A stretch of 64,000 nucleotides of DNA from Roseiconus lacunae (GTDB lineage: Bacteria; Planctomycetota; Planctomycetia; Pirellulales; Pirellulaceae): assembly GCF_008312935.1 (NCBI RefSeq), contig NZ_VSZO01000022.1:62001-126000 (forward strand), given 5' to 3'. Numbering within the stretch: position 1 is the first letter of the stretch; each line of letters opens with the position of its first letter. Below the pieces are notes generated by a model. The model was not told the origin of the DNA. It worked only from the letters and a program-made list of their open reading frames with translations, and did not search any database. This document shows, piece after piece, positions 10,037 through 19,275 of this stretch. Both the position numbers and the translations under genes were made by a program.

Positions 10037-12051
10037 ACCAGTCGACTGCATTCCGTCGCAAGATCGTTTACCTGGTCATTCTTGTTGCCACCTTGGTTCC
10101 GTTGTACCTGCTGGGTCGGCCGTCCGATGGGACGCCCGACTCTGGCGGCCAACTGGCACTGATGCGGCAGAAGTATGGCATCGCAGAAAGCGATCTTGGT
10201 GAAATCAGCCCTGCAAGCGAAACGATGAAGCTTGCGTCCCTCGGCCTTCGCGGGGTCGCCGCGACGCTGCTGTGGGAAAAAGCTCACGACTATCGAGTCG
10301 CCCATGAATGGGATCGCTTGAAGGCATCGTTGAACAACATCGCGCTGCTGCAGCCCCACTACGACAAAGTTTGGGAACACCAGGCACACAACCTGGCGTA
10401 TAACGTCTCGATCGAATTCGATGACTACCGCCAACGTTATGAAATGGTCCGCGAAGGGACCGAGTTTTTGACGCGCGGCGTTCGCCAGAACCGCAAGGCA
10501 CCTCGACTGATTTGGTACACCGGTTGGTTCTACGGCCAAAAGATCGGTATGTCGGATGAGAAAAAACAGTTCCGTCGTTTGTTCTCCGAAGACAAAGTTC
10601 TGCACGACTCGCTTGCCAACGAAGGCATCGCGGTCGACAGCAACGAAGCGAAAGGCCCCGATCAAAAGCCGGACAATTGGCTGGTCGGTCGACTCTGGCT
10701 TGATCACGGCTACGACATTGTCGACGCCGGTGTGAAAATCCGTCGCCAATCGCCGATCAACTTCTTCGAAACCGGTCCTAAATGGCTGTTCAAACATGCC
10801 GAAGCGATCGAAAAAGAAGGTGTCCTCGATGAACGTGCCGTTCGCGCTTACACCAAGTCCTCCGAAGGCTGGGAGCAATTCGGACGACGTAGTATCCCCA
10901 CCAACGATGGCTTCTCGATCAAACTCGGATCGCTCGACGACCTGAACGCCCAAAAGAACGAAAAGCTCGAACAGTTCCGTAAAGTCGCCGGCGACGTCTA
11001 CGAAAAAATGCGAGACGAAAAAGTCGCCGCACTGCCGGTCGATGTTCGAAAGGTCTACGAAAAGGCTCCCGAAGAACGCACCGAAGCTGGCAAACAAGCA
11101 ATGCCCGCGATCTTGGCGTCGATCGAACCCAACCGCGACCAAGTCCTGAAACAGCTGCCCCAGTCGGCTCAGTTGACCGCGATTCAATTGATCGATGAAA
11201 TCAAAGACCTGGATGCCCGTATCCAGAAAACGGATAGCTATCGGCGTCAGATCAACTACGTCTACTGGCAAAGCTTGGCGATGGCCGAGCAGGAAGAACG
11301 AACCGTCCAGGCACGTCGCTTGGTCTACGAAGCCGAAAAAGCAAACGCGGACGCCGAAATCTATTTGGCGATCGAAAAGTACAAGCAGGCATTCGAGATC
11401 TGGGCGGAAATCTTTGACGATTACCCGATCCTCACGATCGACGACTCCGCCGAAGATCTTTACATGTCGATCCGCCGCTACATGATCGCGATCGACTCCG
11501 AAGACCTGCCCGAGGACTTTCCGTTGGCAACGTTCGCTCGCATGATGAATTCCGAAAACGGAATCCAGAACGCCGATGCCTACAAGCTGGTTCGCGAACA
11601 ACAAGTAGATCTCGCGGCGAAACGAAAGAAGGAACTCGAAGAAGAAGAGCGTGCCCGTGAGTTGGAAGCGATGAAGGCGGCCGAAGCCGAAAAAGCGACC
11701 GAGGAGCAGCCCGAGGCGGAATCGGATCCATCCGAGGACGCCGAAATGAAATCCGATGAGTCCAACGATCCAGAATCTGCCGAAGCACAGCCCGCCGAAG
11801 CACAGCCCGCCGAAGAAATGAAGCAGGAAGAAACTGACTCGCCCGAAGAGCAATCCGACTCCGAAGAGCAAGCCGAACAAGCCGAACCGGCCGAGCCTGA
11901 CAGCCCGGATGCGGACGGTGATTCTGCCGAAGACACCGACTCAAAGGCCGACGCGGAATCAGCCCCCCAAGAGGCCCCCGCTTCGACCGATGACTCTGGC
12001 TCGGGTGACTCTGGCTCGGATGACACGCCGGGTTCCGACGACGCGTCTTAA
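10033..12051 (+). CDS. Membrane-anchored TPR-like protein of unknown function, acidic tail
   Basis: I do not recognise a named family. The start at 10033 is chosen because its ATG forms an ATGA overlap with the permease stop, like the previous gene pair; an upstream in-frame start at 9976 would overlap the permease by 61 bp. The 672-residue product has one N-terminal membrane segment (IVYLVILVATLVPLYLLG). A helical region follows with WEHQAHNLAYNVS, WYTGWFYGQKIG and a later YLAIEKYKQAFEIWAEIF that resembles tetratricopeptide helices. The last ~120 residues are almost only Glu, Ala, Asp, Ser and Pro, including a duplicated AEAQPAEAQPAE. Co-transcription with the ABC genes suggests a scaffold or adaptor for that transporter. 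Confidence 0.75.
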   Translation: MNQSTAFRRKIVYLVILVATLVPLYLLGRPSDGTPDSGGQLALMRQKYGIAESDLGEISPASETMKLASLGLRGVAATLLWEKAHDYRVAHEWDRLKASLNNIALLQPHYDKVWEHQAHNLAYNVSIEFDDYRQRYEMVREGTEFLTRGVRQNRKAPRLIWYTGWFYGQKIGMSDEKKQFRRLFSEDKVLHDSLANEGIAVDSNEAKGPDQKPDNWLVGRLWLDHGYDIVDAGVKIRRQSPINFFETGPKWLFKHAEAIEKEGVLDERAVRAYTKSSEGWEQFGRRSIPTNDGFSIKLGSLDDLNAQKNEKLEQFRKVAGDVYEKMRDEKVAALPVDVRKVYEKAPEERTEAGKQAMPAILASIEPNRDQVLKQLPQSAQLTAIQLIDEIKDLDARIQKTDSYRRQINYVYWQSLAMAEQEERTVQARRLVYEAEKANADAEIYLAIEKYKQAFEIWAEIFDDYPILTIDDSAEDLYMSIRRYMIAIDSEDLPEDFPLATFARMMNSENGIQNADAYKLVREQQVDLAAKRKKELEEEERARELEAMKAAEAEKATEEQPEAESDPSEDAEMKSDESNDPESAEAQPAEAQPAEEMKQEETDSPEEQSDSEEQAEQAEPAEPDSPDADGDSAEDTDSKADAESAPQEAPASTDDSGSGDSGSDDTPGSDDAS

Positions 12052-12061
12052 GTCAGTCCGC

Positions 12062-13675
12062 TCAGTGGCGATCGATCTTCAACGTACGCATCCGTGATGC
12101 CAACGTGGTCGGCTTGATCCCCAACAGTTCGGCCGCACCTGCTTTGCCATAGATCTTTCCGCCGGCTTGCTTGAGCGCCCGGCGGATGTTCGCAATCTGT
12201 AGCTCGACCATCTCCGCTTCGGTCATGATCGCTTGATCTTTCGTAAACGACGCGGGGGCTGCCGCAACCGCTCCGCCCACCGACTCGAGTCCGGAAAGGT
12301 CGAACCGCAACTTGCCATCAAGTGAAACGATTGCGGCGCGTTCAAGGACGTGTTGCAGCTCGCGGATGTTGCCAGGCCAATGGTATCGCTGCAGTTGTTG
12401 CACATTGGCGAGTGTCAATCGAAACGGTTTGCGTCCAAGCTTGCGGCTGATTATCTGCAAAAAGTGTTCGGCCAACAGCGGGATGTCTTCGCTTCGCATC
12501 CGCAACGGCGCAAGCTCGATCGGAAAGACGCTCAACCGATAATAAAGATCCTGACGGAATCGCCCTTTGCCGGCCTCGTCTCGCAGATCACGATTGGTCG
12601 CCGCGATGATCCGCACGTCGACGCGCCGCGTCTGCTCTTCGCCGACTCGTTCCAACTCGCCTTCCTGCAACACCCTCAGCAATTTCGATTGCAAATCCAA
12701 AGGGATCTCGCCGACCTCGTCAAGAAACAGCGTGCCGCCGTCGGCAAGTTCGAATCGGCCGGCGCGATCTCTCAGTGCCCCCGTAAACGATCCTTTGCGG
12801 TGACCGAAAAATTCGCTTTCGTACAACTCACGCGGAATCGCGGCGCAATTGACCTTGATCAGCGGCCGACCACAACGCGCACTCCGTCGATGCACCTCTC
12901 GGGCGATCAGCTCTTTTCCCGTACCACTTTCGCCCAATACCAACACACTTGAATCGGTCGGGGCCACCAAGTCGATTTGGCGGACGATCGTTTGCAGCGG
13001 CGCGCTGCTGCCGACCAATTCGCCGAAGGAGACTTCGCCGACCTCTTCACGAAGGTATTCATTTTCTTGTTCTAATCGGTGCCGCAGATTCTCAATCTCG
13101 TCGACCGACTGCGCGTTCGCAATCGCGGCGGCCAATTGATCCGAGATCATCATCAACCACTGATCGCACGATGGCCCGATGGGCACTCGCGAAAAGATGC
13201 CGAGCACGCCAAGCGTTTCGTCGCGATACCGAAGCGGCATGCCCTGAAAAGCGACGATGCCTTCACGCTCGATCCAGTCGGGACGAAGAATCCAATCCGA
13301 TCCACTCGATAAATTGATCCGAATCGGTTGCCCGCTCGCCGCAATATGCCCCACCTTCCGAACCCCCAACGGCATCCGGCGAAAATCCCCCTCCGTCCCC
13401 GTCCAGTGCTCTGACGGTTCGGTGCGACTGTTCCCGTAGCTCGCGGCGAGCTGCAAACACCGACTGCGGTCACGGCACTCGTTAGCTAGTAAGCAACGTT
13501 CACAATCGGTCGGCGTCGGTGGTTTAAGCAGCCACAATCGCACCAGTGCGATTTGTGAATCCCGCCCCAATTTTCGCACCGCCAACGGCAGCAATTCAGG
13601 CAAATGGTGCATGCCCGAGATCGACAGCAGGATGTCTTTTGGGTCGCCAAAAACGGCGTAGGTATCGAGTCCCAT
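12062..13675 (-). CDS. Sigma54-dependent transcriptional activator (GAF-AAA+-Fis)
   Basis: 537 residues from the ATG at 13675; an upstream in-frame ATG at 13741 lies inside a palindrome and is less likely. Order: an N-terminal region with a Cys cluster ([16 protein letters not shown]), a GAF-like sensor to about residue 185, a short coiled coil ([10 protein letters not shown]), the AAA+ domain and a Fis-type HTH ([19 protein letters not shown]). The AAA+ domain has Walker A GESGTGKE, Walker [13 protein letters not shown] and the arginine region [16 protein letters not shown]. The sigma54-contact loop reads GSFTGA instead of GAFTGA. The family activates sigma54 promoters from upstream sites; the likely target is the divergent gene at 13912. 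The four cysteines could bind metal or sense redox state, which is inference. Confidence 0.92.
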   Translation of the reverse strand: MGLDTYAVFGDPKDILLSISGMHHLPELLPLAVRKLGRDSQIALVRLWLLKPPTPTDCERCLLANECRDRSRCLQLAASYGNSRTEPSEHWTGTEGDFRRMPLGVRKVGHIAASGQPIRINLSSGSDWILRPDWIEREGIVAFQGMPLRYRDETLGVLGIFSRVPIGPSCDQWLMMISDQLAAAIANAQSVDEIENLRHRLEQENEYLREEVGEVSFGELVGSSAPLQTIVRQIDLVAPTDSSVLVLGESGTGKELIAREVHRRSARCGRPLIKVNCAAIPRELYESEFFGHRKGSFTGALRDRAGRFELADGGTLFLDEVGEIPLDLQSKLLRVLQEGELERVGEEQTRRVDVRIIAATNRDLRDEAGKGRFRQDLYYRLSVFPIELAPLRMRSEDIPLLAEHFLQIISRKLGRKPFRLTLANVQQLQRYHWPGNIRELQHVLERAAIVSLDGKLRFDLSGLESVGGAVAAAPASFTKDQAIMTEAEMVELQIANIRRALKQAGGKIYGKAGAAELLGIKPTTLASRMRTLKIDRH

Positions 13676-13697
13676 CGGACGCCTCTGAACACACAAA

Positions 13698-13755
13698 CGC
13701 AACGATATTTCGTGGCATGAAACGAAATTAAATGATACCACGAAATTTCGTTGCG
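13698..13755. promoter_or_regulatory. 18-bp inverted repeat, probable activator binding site
   Basis: The left arm 13698-13715 (CGCAACGATATTTCGTGG) and right arm 13738-13755 (CCACGAAATTTCGTTGCG) are complementary at 17 of 18 positions, separated by 22 nt. The motif ACGAAAT or its complement occurs four times here: left arm, spacer near 13721, and twice in the right arm, forming the palindrome CGAAATTTCG at 13741-13750. It lies 22 bp upstream of the activator's start and about 90-110 bp upstream of the possible -24 element at 13822. That is a normal distance for an upstream activating sequence. It probably binds the divergent sigma54 activator and may also autoregulate it. Confidence 0.7.
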
Positions 13756-13821
13756 ACAGACCAGACGCCAGAATTCATGTAAGCCTCTTCAGATAAACGA
13801 CTTACGACTACACGAGACATT

Positions 13822-13837
13822 TGGCACGGAGCGTGAA
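13822..13837 (+). promoter_or_regulatory. Candidate sigma54 (-24/-12) promoter, weak -12
   Basis: TGGCACGGAGCGTGAA matches the -24 half (TGGCAC) perfectly. The -12 half is GTGAA where TTGCA/T is expected, so the key C is A. Support comes from context: the divergent gene encodes a sigma54 activator and a dyad lies about 100 bp upstream. The distance to the ATG at 13912 leaves a 5' leader of roughly 65 bases. The poor -12 element keeps confidence low. Confidence 0.4.
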
Positions 13838-13911
13838 TAGGAGAACGTCAGAACGAAACGCTGCGAAATAAGTTGTTTCGCCAATCCACTTTCTTCTAAG
13901 GAAACTCAGAG

Positions 13912-14457
13912 ATGTCACGTCTATCCCAAGTTGCCCCCGAACAAGCCAACGACAAAGTCCGCCCCCTGTACGACGCGGTCAACAAGAAGCTGGGCATGGT
14001 TCCGAACATGATGAAAACGATGGGTCATTCCGCGGCGACGCTTTCGGCGTACCTGCAGTTTAGCGGTCAACTCGCCGGCGGCGTGCTGACCGCCAAGGAC
14101 CGCGAACTGATCGCCTTGGCGGTCGGCCAGTCGAACGAGTGCAACTATTGCTTGGCAGCCCATTCGGCACTCGGCAAGCACGCCGGCTTGTCCGACGAGC
14201 AAATCATTGATGCCCGCCGCGGCAGTGCGGTCGATTCCCGCGACGATGCGTTGGTGCAGTTCGCCAAAGCGATCGTTCAAAAGCAGGGCCGTGTCAGTGA
14301 CCAAGATTTAAGCGAAGTTCAGTCTCATGGTTTCCAAGAGGATGCAATCACGGAAATCATCGCGGGGGTCGCATTGAACCTGTTGACCAACTACTTCAAC
14401 CACGTGGCCGACCCTGTCATCGATTTCCCCGCCGCCCCGGAACTGGCGGTGGCTTAG
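13912..14457 (+). CDS. Carboxymuconolactone decarboxylase / AhpD-like family protein
   Basis: 181 residues, single domain. The redox motif ECNYCLAAHSALGKHAG has C77 and C80 with H84, the CxxC-x3-H arrangement of AhpD-type alkylhydroperoxidases. LTAKDRELIALAV precedes it, as is typical of the family. Such proteins reduce peroxides with a dithiol active site, or act as decarboxylases when the cysteines are missing; the cysteines here favour a peroxidase or thiol-redox role in the cytoplasm. The gene is divergent from a sigma54 activator with a Cys-rich sensor, suggesting induction by an oxidative or chemical signal. A 12-bp hairpin follows its stop codon. Confidence 0.88.
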   Translation: MSRLSQVAPEQANDKVRPLYDAVNKKLGMVPNMMKTMGHSAATLSAYLQFSGQLAGGVLTAKDRELIALAVGQSNECNYCLAAHSALGKHAGLSDEQIIDARRGSAVDSRDDALVQFAKAIVQKQGRVSDQDLSEVQSHGFQEDAITEIIAGVALNLLTNYFNHVADPVIDFPAAPELAVA

Positions 14458-14481
14458 ACGAGCCGCTGAATCGTTGCCGAT

Positions 14482-14516
14482 CGATCAACTCTCTTTTGCT
14501 GAGGGAGAGTTGATCG
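14482..14516 (+). terminator. Perfect 12-bp stem-loop after the AhpD-like gene
   Basis: CGATCAACTCTC (14482-14493) and GAGAGTTGATCG (14505-14516) are perfectly complementary with an 11-nt loop, 24 bp after the stop codon at 14457. No T-run follows, so it is either a rho-type or RNA-stabilising 3' structure rather than a classical intrinsic terminator. The rest of 14517-14838 shows no gene I can support. Confidence 0.55.
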
Positions 14517-14838
14517 GGGAGTTAGAGCAACGTCTTGATGCCAACGAAAGCCTGGATACCGATCTGGTGAATGCCAAGGAACAACGTTTGGCGAACGCTT
14601 TCGGTTCGGAGAACCGAGCGACAATGTCGTTTCGCTCTCCGAGCTGACAACGCAATCCATTCAAGATGTTTTCAAACGTCTTTGGCTCAGGCGGCCAAGC
14701 CTGATTACCAGTTCGGCTTCACCGGCACTCGGATTTCTTCCGTCAGAAAACGCATCGCTTGCGTGCGAGCGGGACAGTTTTTATCGCCATGTTTGCGGTT
14801 AGTGGCATGGCTGCGGCAAAGGAAGAATTTGGCGTGCG

Positions 14839-16818
14839 CTAATCAATCTGAAATCGAATTGATTTGATCGTACCGTCGAATCGACGAGTAGGTCCTTCCG
14901 GGTCGACGGGCATCTTGCTATCGAACGCAATCGACAACTCTTCTGCGGGATGTCTCAGCAATCGCCCATCGCCCTGCCAAACCTCTGCTCGGTTGTCATT
15001 GACTTTCAGCCGAATCGCCGTCGGTGTGACCGAAGCGACGATCGTCCAATCACTTGCAGGTCCCAGCGGTAGGGAGACGCGTCGAATCGTGTCCCCGGAT
15101 TGCCGAATTGCGAACGTGAGTTGACCATCATGCAGGTACATTGAATACCCGGTCAGCGTCCCACCGTGGGCCACGACGACGCCACTGGCCAAGTCCCCGG
15201 AAAGCTTGCACGTCAACGTGAACGGTTGCTTGACCAAATTCGCAACAGAGCTTGAGGGGTAGGTTTTTCCGGGTTCAACCGTAGCCCAGTCCAGAGGCGC
15301 GACGTTGCTGTTCGATCGACGCCCCGGAGTGCCGGGACGACTGGGTGACAACGCATCCTTGGGCCGAATCAGGTCGGCGGCGGGACGTCGATTGGCAGAC
15401 AGCTCCTTGTTGTGAGCTTCCCAAGCCGCCTGCAGACGTTGAACGACACCGGGATGTTCATTCGCAACATTGCGTGTTTCCCCGATGTCGGCGACGGTGT
15501 CATAAAGCTGAACGCTGGGTCGGTCACCCTGATTTTGATCGCGAGCTGACCGATCGGCCTTGCGCCCCGACTGGCCTTCGGGCCACGGATAATACTTCCA
15601 TTTTCCTGAGCGCACCGTGCCCGGACCGTGGGTCAGGCAATAGGTTTGATGCGGACTGGTCGCCCCTTTTGCGCCGCTCATCAGAGACCAGATGTTGTGT
15701 CCGTCGATCGGACGTTGCGGCAATTCTGCTCGACAGAGCTTGGCCAGTGTCGGCAACACATCGATCGAGGCGGCGACTTCGCGGCAGACCGTTCCGGCGG
15801 GGATTCGGCCCGGCCAACGCATGACGGTTGGCTCGCGGATACCGCCGTCGTACACACTGCCTTTTTTGGCCCGTAGCGGCAACGACGAACCGACGGCGGC
15901 GCCGTTGTCACTGGTAAAGATCACCAACGTTCGTTCGTCCAAGCCGGCACGACGAAGCTCGCCAAGGATTTCGCCGACCGACCAATCGACTTCTTCGATC
16001 GCGTCCCAGATCAATTTACCGGTGCGATTTTTGAATGCGTCGGAAACCGCCAGCGGCAAGTGTACCATCGTGTGGGGCAAGTACAAAAAGAATGGCTCGT
16101 CGCGATGTTGCCGGATAAAGCGAATCGACTCTTCGGTGTAACGCTTCGTGATGGTGGATTGATCGACAGGGTATTCGATCACCTCTTCGTCTCGTATCAA
16201 AGGCACTTGATTCTTTTGTTTTTCGCCCGCGCGTAATTGTTCCAGCGTGACTCCTTCGCGAAGCACGATGTCATCGGCCAATCGATTCGCCGGATCGATC
16301 CACATGTCATTGCTATAAGGGATTCCAAAGTACGACTGAAACCCTTGGTAAGTCGGTAGGCAGGGCGGTAGATGCCCGAGATGCCACTTGCCGACGCACT
16401 TGGTCGCGTAGCCGGCGTCGAGCAACATGTCAGCGATCGTGACCTCGTCGGGATGCAGACCTTTGTTGCTGTTGGGAAACAAAACCGCGGCCATGTTCAA
16501 ACGCTGATAATGCGTCCCCGTCATCAGCGCCGTGCGCGACCCCGAGCACACGGCACAGCCGACATAGAAATCGCGAAACTGCATCCCCTCCCTGGCCATC
16601 TGATCGAGATGCGGTGTCTTGGGGCCGGTCGCTCCGTTGAAGCCGACATCGCCGAACCCCATATCATCGATAAAGATGATGATGACGTTGGGTCTTTCGC
16701 TGCCGGAGGTAGCGGCGTCCTGGCCCAAAGAATTCGGCACGAACAGAACGAGGCTACACAACAACAGCCCCACGCGAAGCGGGCACGTCAGCAGCAAACG
16801 AATCACCGGTCGGTACAT
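14839..16818 (-). CDS. Secreted sulfatase with C-terminal LamG-like domain
   Basis: 659 residues from the Met that directly precedes a signal peptide (MYRPVIRLLL...NSLGQ); an upstream Met at 16875 gives a poorer signal. Sulfatase hallmarks: the metal-binding NVIIIFIDDMGFGDVG, the formylglycine region VCSGSRTALMTG with Cys near residue 91, KCVGKWHLGH and TSDNGAAVG. The site reads C-S-G-S-R, whereas the usual code is CxPxR or CxAxR. The last ~140 residues are beta-rich and LamG-like, probably sugar binding. The family hydrolyses sulfate esters of polysaccharides outside the cytoplasm; activity requires maturation of the cysteine. Divergent from another sulfatase at 17120. Confidence 0.92.
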   Translation of the reverse strand: MYRPVIRLLLTCPLRVGLLLCSLVLFVPNSLGQDAATSGSERPNVIIIFIDDMGFGDVGFNGATGPKTPHLDQMAREGMQFRDFYVGCAVCSGSRTALMTGTHYQRLNMAAVLFPNSNKGLHPDEVTIADMLLDAGYATKCVGKWHLGHLPPCLPTYQGFQSYFGIPYSNDMWIDPANRLADDIVLREGVTLEQLRAGEKQKNQVPLIRDEEVIEYPVDQSTITKRYTEESIRFIRQHRDEPFFLYLPHTMVHLPLAVSDAFKNRTGKLIWDAIEEVDWSVGEILGELRRAGLDERTLVIFTSDNGAAVGSSLPLRAKKGSVYDGGIREPTVMRWPGRIPAGTVCREVAASIDVLPTLAKLCRAELPQRPIDGHNIWSLMSGAKGATSPHQTYCLTHGPGTVRSGKWKYYPWPEGQSGRKADRSARDQNQGDRPSVQLYDTVADIGETRNVANEHPGVVQRLQAAWEAHNKELSANRRPAADLIRPKDALSPSRPGTPGRRSNSNVAPLDWATVEPGKTYPSSSVANLVKQPFTLTCKLSGDLASGVVVAHGGTLTGYSMYLHDGQLTFAIRQSGDTIRRVSLPLGPASDWTIVASVTPTAIRLKVNDNRAEVWQGDGRLLRHPAEELSIAFDSKMPVDPEGPTRRFDGTIKSIRFQID

Positions 16819-17119
16819 CACGAGGTCCTGGGGAGGTGGGACGAATCGGGGAGCGTCGATCTCAGAACTTACCAAAACCGGAGTGCCGCCGAGGGAACCC
16901 GTCGGGATTGATGGGTTGATCGAATGACGTGGGCGCCTTCACTATCGACTAGGCCGACCGGCAGATTGCCCTGCCGATGCGCGTCTTTGCTAAACTCAGA
17001 TACGTCGATTCGAAGGCCTTCGTGACAAAGTTGCCGAAAACGAACGGCGCTCCCAACCGCCACACCGCTCCGTCGGCCTTGCGTTCCCTCCCCCCTGATC
17101 CCCCGACTTTGATTCCGCG

Positions 17120-18997
17120 ATGAACCGATTCATTGGATTGTTTATTGGTGCTTTAAGACAACGAGAATGGTCGTCAAGCATGGCCGCCGGCACGCTGATG
17201 GCGACCGGATTCTTCTTGCTCGGCGAAGCATCGATGGCGGCGGCGGAATCCTCGCCTCGCCCGAACGTCGTCGTCATCTTGGCGGACGATTCCGGCTGGG
17301 GCGATCTCAGCCTGCACGGCAATCCAAACTTGGAAACGCCCCACATTGATGCACTCGCAAAGCAAGGCGCCCACATCGAGAATTTTTATGTCTGCGCGGT
17401 GTGCTCACCGACCCGTGCCGAATTTCTGACCGGGCGTTATCACAATCGCATGGGTGTTTACAGCACCTCATCGGGAGGCGAACGGTTTGATGCCGACGAA
17501 CAAACCATCGGCCAACTATTTCAGCGTGCCGGTTACAAGACGGCGGCCTTCGGAAAATGGCACAGCGGGATGCAATGGCCTTACCATCCCAACGCACGTG
17601 GATTCGAAGAGTTCTATGGATTCTGCAGTGGACACTGGGGGCACTACTTTGATCCGATGCTTGAACACAACGGCAAGATCACCTCGGGCAAAGGGTTCAT
17701 CATCGATGACTTGACCGACCATGCGATCGAGTTCATTGATGCCGCCGGCGAGAAACCTTTCTTTGTTTACCTGCCGTATAACACGCCACACTCGCCGATG
17801 CAGGTTCCGCAGGAATACTGGGACGACTTTCGGTCGAAAGATCTAACGCCAGATCCGAAACCCGAAAACGCGAAACGCCAAGACACACCGCATGCCCGGG
17901 CGGCGTTAGCGATGGTCAAGAATATCGATGACAATGTCGGACGACTCGTCAGCCACCTCGAATCGACCCGGAAGGTTTCCGACACCATCGTTGTCTACTT
18001 CAGCGACAACGGACCGAACGGCTGGCGTTTCAACGGGGGCATGAAAGGCCGGAAGGGAGCGACCAACGAAGGCGGACTGCGTTCGCCGCTGATGATTCGC
18101 TACCCCGCTAAAGTCACCGAAGGAACACACATCAGTACGGTGTGTGGGGCGATCGACCTACTGCCGACCCTGGCTGATTTGGCGGGAATCCCTTGGGAGC
18201 AACAACAGATCGAAGGCAAGCCGGTTGACGGGATTTCCTTCGCACGCGAACTAACCGGTTCTGATCGTCGACTGGCCGCCGATGATCGAATCCTGTTCAG
18301 TCGGTGGAAGAATCGCACAACCGCGCGAACGCAATCGTATCGGATTCACAGCAGCGGAGAACTGTACGACATAGAATCCGATCGTGGCGAATCAACCGAC
18401 ATCGCGAAAACTCGCCCCGACATCGCCGCGCACCTCGGCAAAGAACTCCTCCGCTGGCAACAGTCGATCGGTGACCCAAAGACCGACGAACCTCGTCCGT
18501 TCCCAATCGCCCATCCCGATGCGACATGGACACAGCTTCCGGCGCGGGATGCGACCTTCAACGGATCCATCAAACGTAGCAACCGCTTTCCCAACTGCAC
18601 CTACCTGCACGACTGGAGCGATACCGAAAGCCGGATCGAATGGGATGTCGATGCGTTGTCGGCCGGTCGGTACGAAGTTCAGTTGTATTACGTGTGCCCC
18701 AAAGAGGACGTCGGCGCGACGCTAAAGCTGGCCCTTGAAAGCGACGGCGGCGCGACCACGTCGAACACGGCTTCGTCGATCACCGCCAAGATTGAAACTC
18801 CGGTGGAAAGCCCAACCATCGGTGCCGCCGAGGACCGCGTCGAACGGATGGAAGGTTACGTCAAACGTTGGAAACCGATGACACTGGGCACCATCGACAT
18901 CCGGCCCGGTCGGCAAACGCTGTCGCTTGTGGCGACCGAGATCCCCGGATCGCAGGCCTGCGAAATGCGATTGCTGATGCTTCGCAAGTTGGACTGA
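17120..18997 (+). CDS. Secreted sulfatase with C-terminal beta-rich domain
   Basis: 625 residues. After an N-terminal hydrophobic signal (TLMATGFFLLGEASMAAAES) come NVVVILADDSGWGDLSLHG, the canonical formylglycine motif CSPTRAEFLTGR with Cys near residue 95, KTAAFGKWHSG and YFSDNGPNGW, all expected for a type I sulfatase. From about residue 480 a separate beta-rich domain begins (YEVQLYYVCPKEDVGATLKL), similar in style to carbohydrate-binding or arylsulfatase accessory domains. It probably removes sulfate from algal or host glycans in the periplasm or outside. It is the second sulfatase of a divergent pair, with a 301-bp spacer holding both promoters; no clear operator was seen in it. Confidence 0.93.
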   Translation: MNRFIGLFIGALRQREWSSSMAAGTLMATGFFLLGEASMAAAESSPRPNVVVILADDSGWGDLSLHGNPNLETPHIDALAKQGAHIENFYVCAVCSPTRAEFLTGRYHNRMGVYSTSSGGERFDADEQTIGQLFQRAGYKTAAFGKWHSGMQWPYHPNARGFEEFYGFCSGHWGHYFDPMLEHNGKITSGKGFIIDDLTDHAIEFIDAAGEKPFFVYLPYNTPHSPMQVPQEYWDDFRSKDLTPDPKPENAKRQDTPHARAALAMVKNIDDNVGRLVSHLESTRKVSDTIVVYFSDNGPNGWRFNGGMKGRKGATNEGGLRSPLMIRYPAKVTEGTHISTVCGAIDLLPTLADLAGIPWEQQQIEGKPVDGISFARELTGSDRRLAADDRILFSRWKNRTTARTQSYRIHSSGELYDIESDRGESTDIAKTRPDIAAHLGKELLRWQQSIGDPKTDEPRPFPIAHPDATWTQLPARDATFNGSIKRSNRFPNCTYLHDWSDTESRIEWDVDALSAGRYEVQLYYVCPKEDVGATLKLALESDGGATTSNTASSITAKIETPVESPTIGAAEDRVERMEGYVKRWKPMTLGTIDIRPGRQTLSLVATEIPGSQACEMRLLMLRKLD

Positions 18998-19020
18998 CAG
19001 GAAAGTGGTAACGCGCGGCA

Positions 19021-19050
19021 GCGAGCCGACGGCGCTAGCCGCGGGCCTTG
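19021..19050 (+). repeat. REP-like sequence, left of transposase remnant
   Basis: The sequence from 19021, with core AGCCGACGGCGCTAGCCGCG, is nearly identical to 42975-43004. It has an inverted partner at 19272-19301; over 25 aligned bases the arms match at 19 positions. Between them lies a transposase remnant. The core AGCCGACGG-CG-TAGCC-CGG is shared with the ~130-bp elements elsewhere in the window. Confidence 0.7.
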
Positions 19051-19080
19051 CAACCCTAAATTTCGCAAAACGGGTGATGC

Positions 19081-19275
19081 ATGAACGATCGAATAACGTC
19101 GCTCATTACATGGAAAACTTATGGCACTTGGTTGCCGGGCGACATGCGAGGCTGGCGAAAACGCAAGGGCGGAGAGCGATTGCCACGTCCTGGACAGTGA
19201 AGACGAGATTGATCAGGCCGTGTTTTATGTCAGCGAAGCACAAGATCGCATGGGTTTGGAAGCGGAGGACGTAGG
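19081..19275 (+). pseudogene. Remnant of a REP-associated (IS200-like) tyrosine transposase
   Basis: From the ATG at 19081 the frame reads MNDRITSLITWKTYGTWLPG then DMRGW and stops at 19200 after 39 codons. The WKTYGTWLPGDMRGW motif is the N-terminus of REP-associated transposases of the IS200/Y1 superfamily. In another frame, from about 19200, the sequence continues as EDEIDQAVFYVSEAQDRMG, which looks like a helix from the C-terminus of the same family. The middle with the HUH motif and catalytic Tyr is missing, so this is an internally deleted, frameshifted relic. It sits between inverted REP-like sequences, as live rayt genes do. Confidence 0.65.

Noticed and set aside
10000-11880. 626-codon open frame on the minus strand
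   Set aside because: It is antisense to the anchored protein gene at 10033, which has proper overlap with its operon. The product is Phe/Gly/Leu-rich without motifs, an effect of codon bias.
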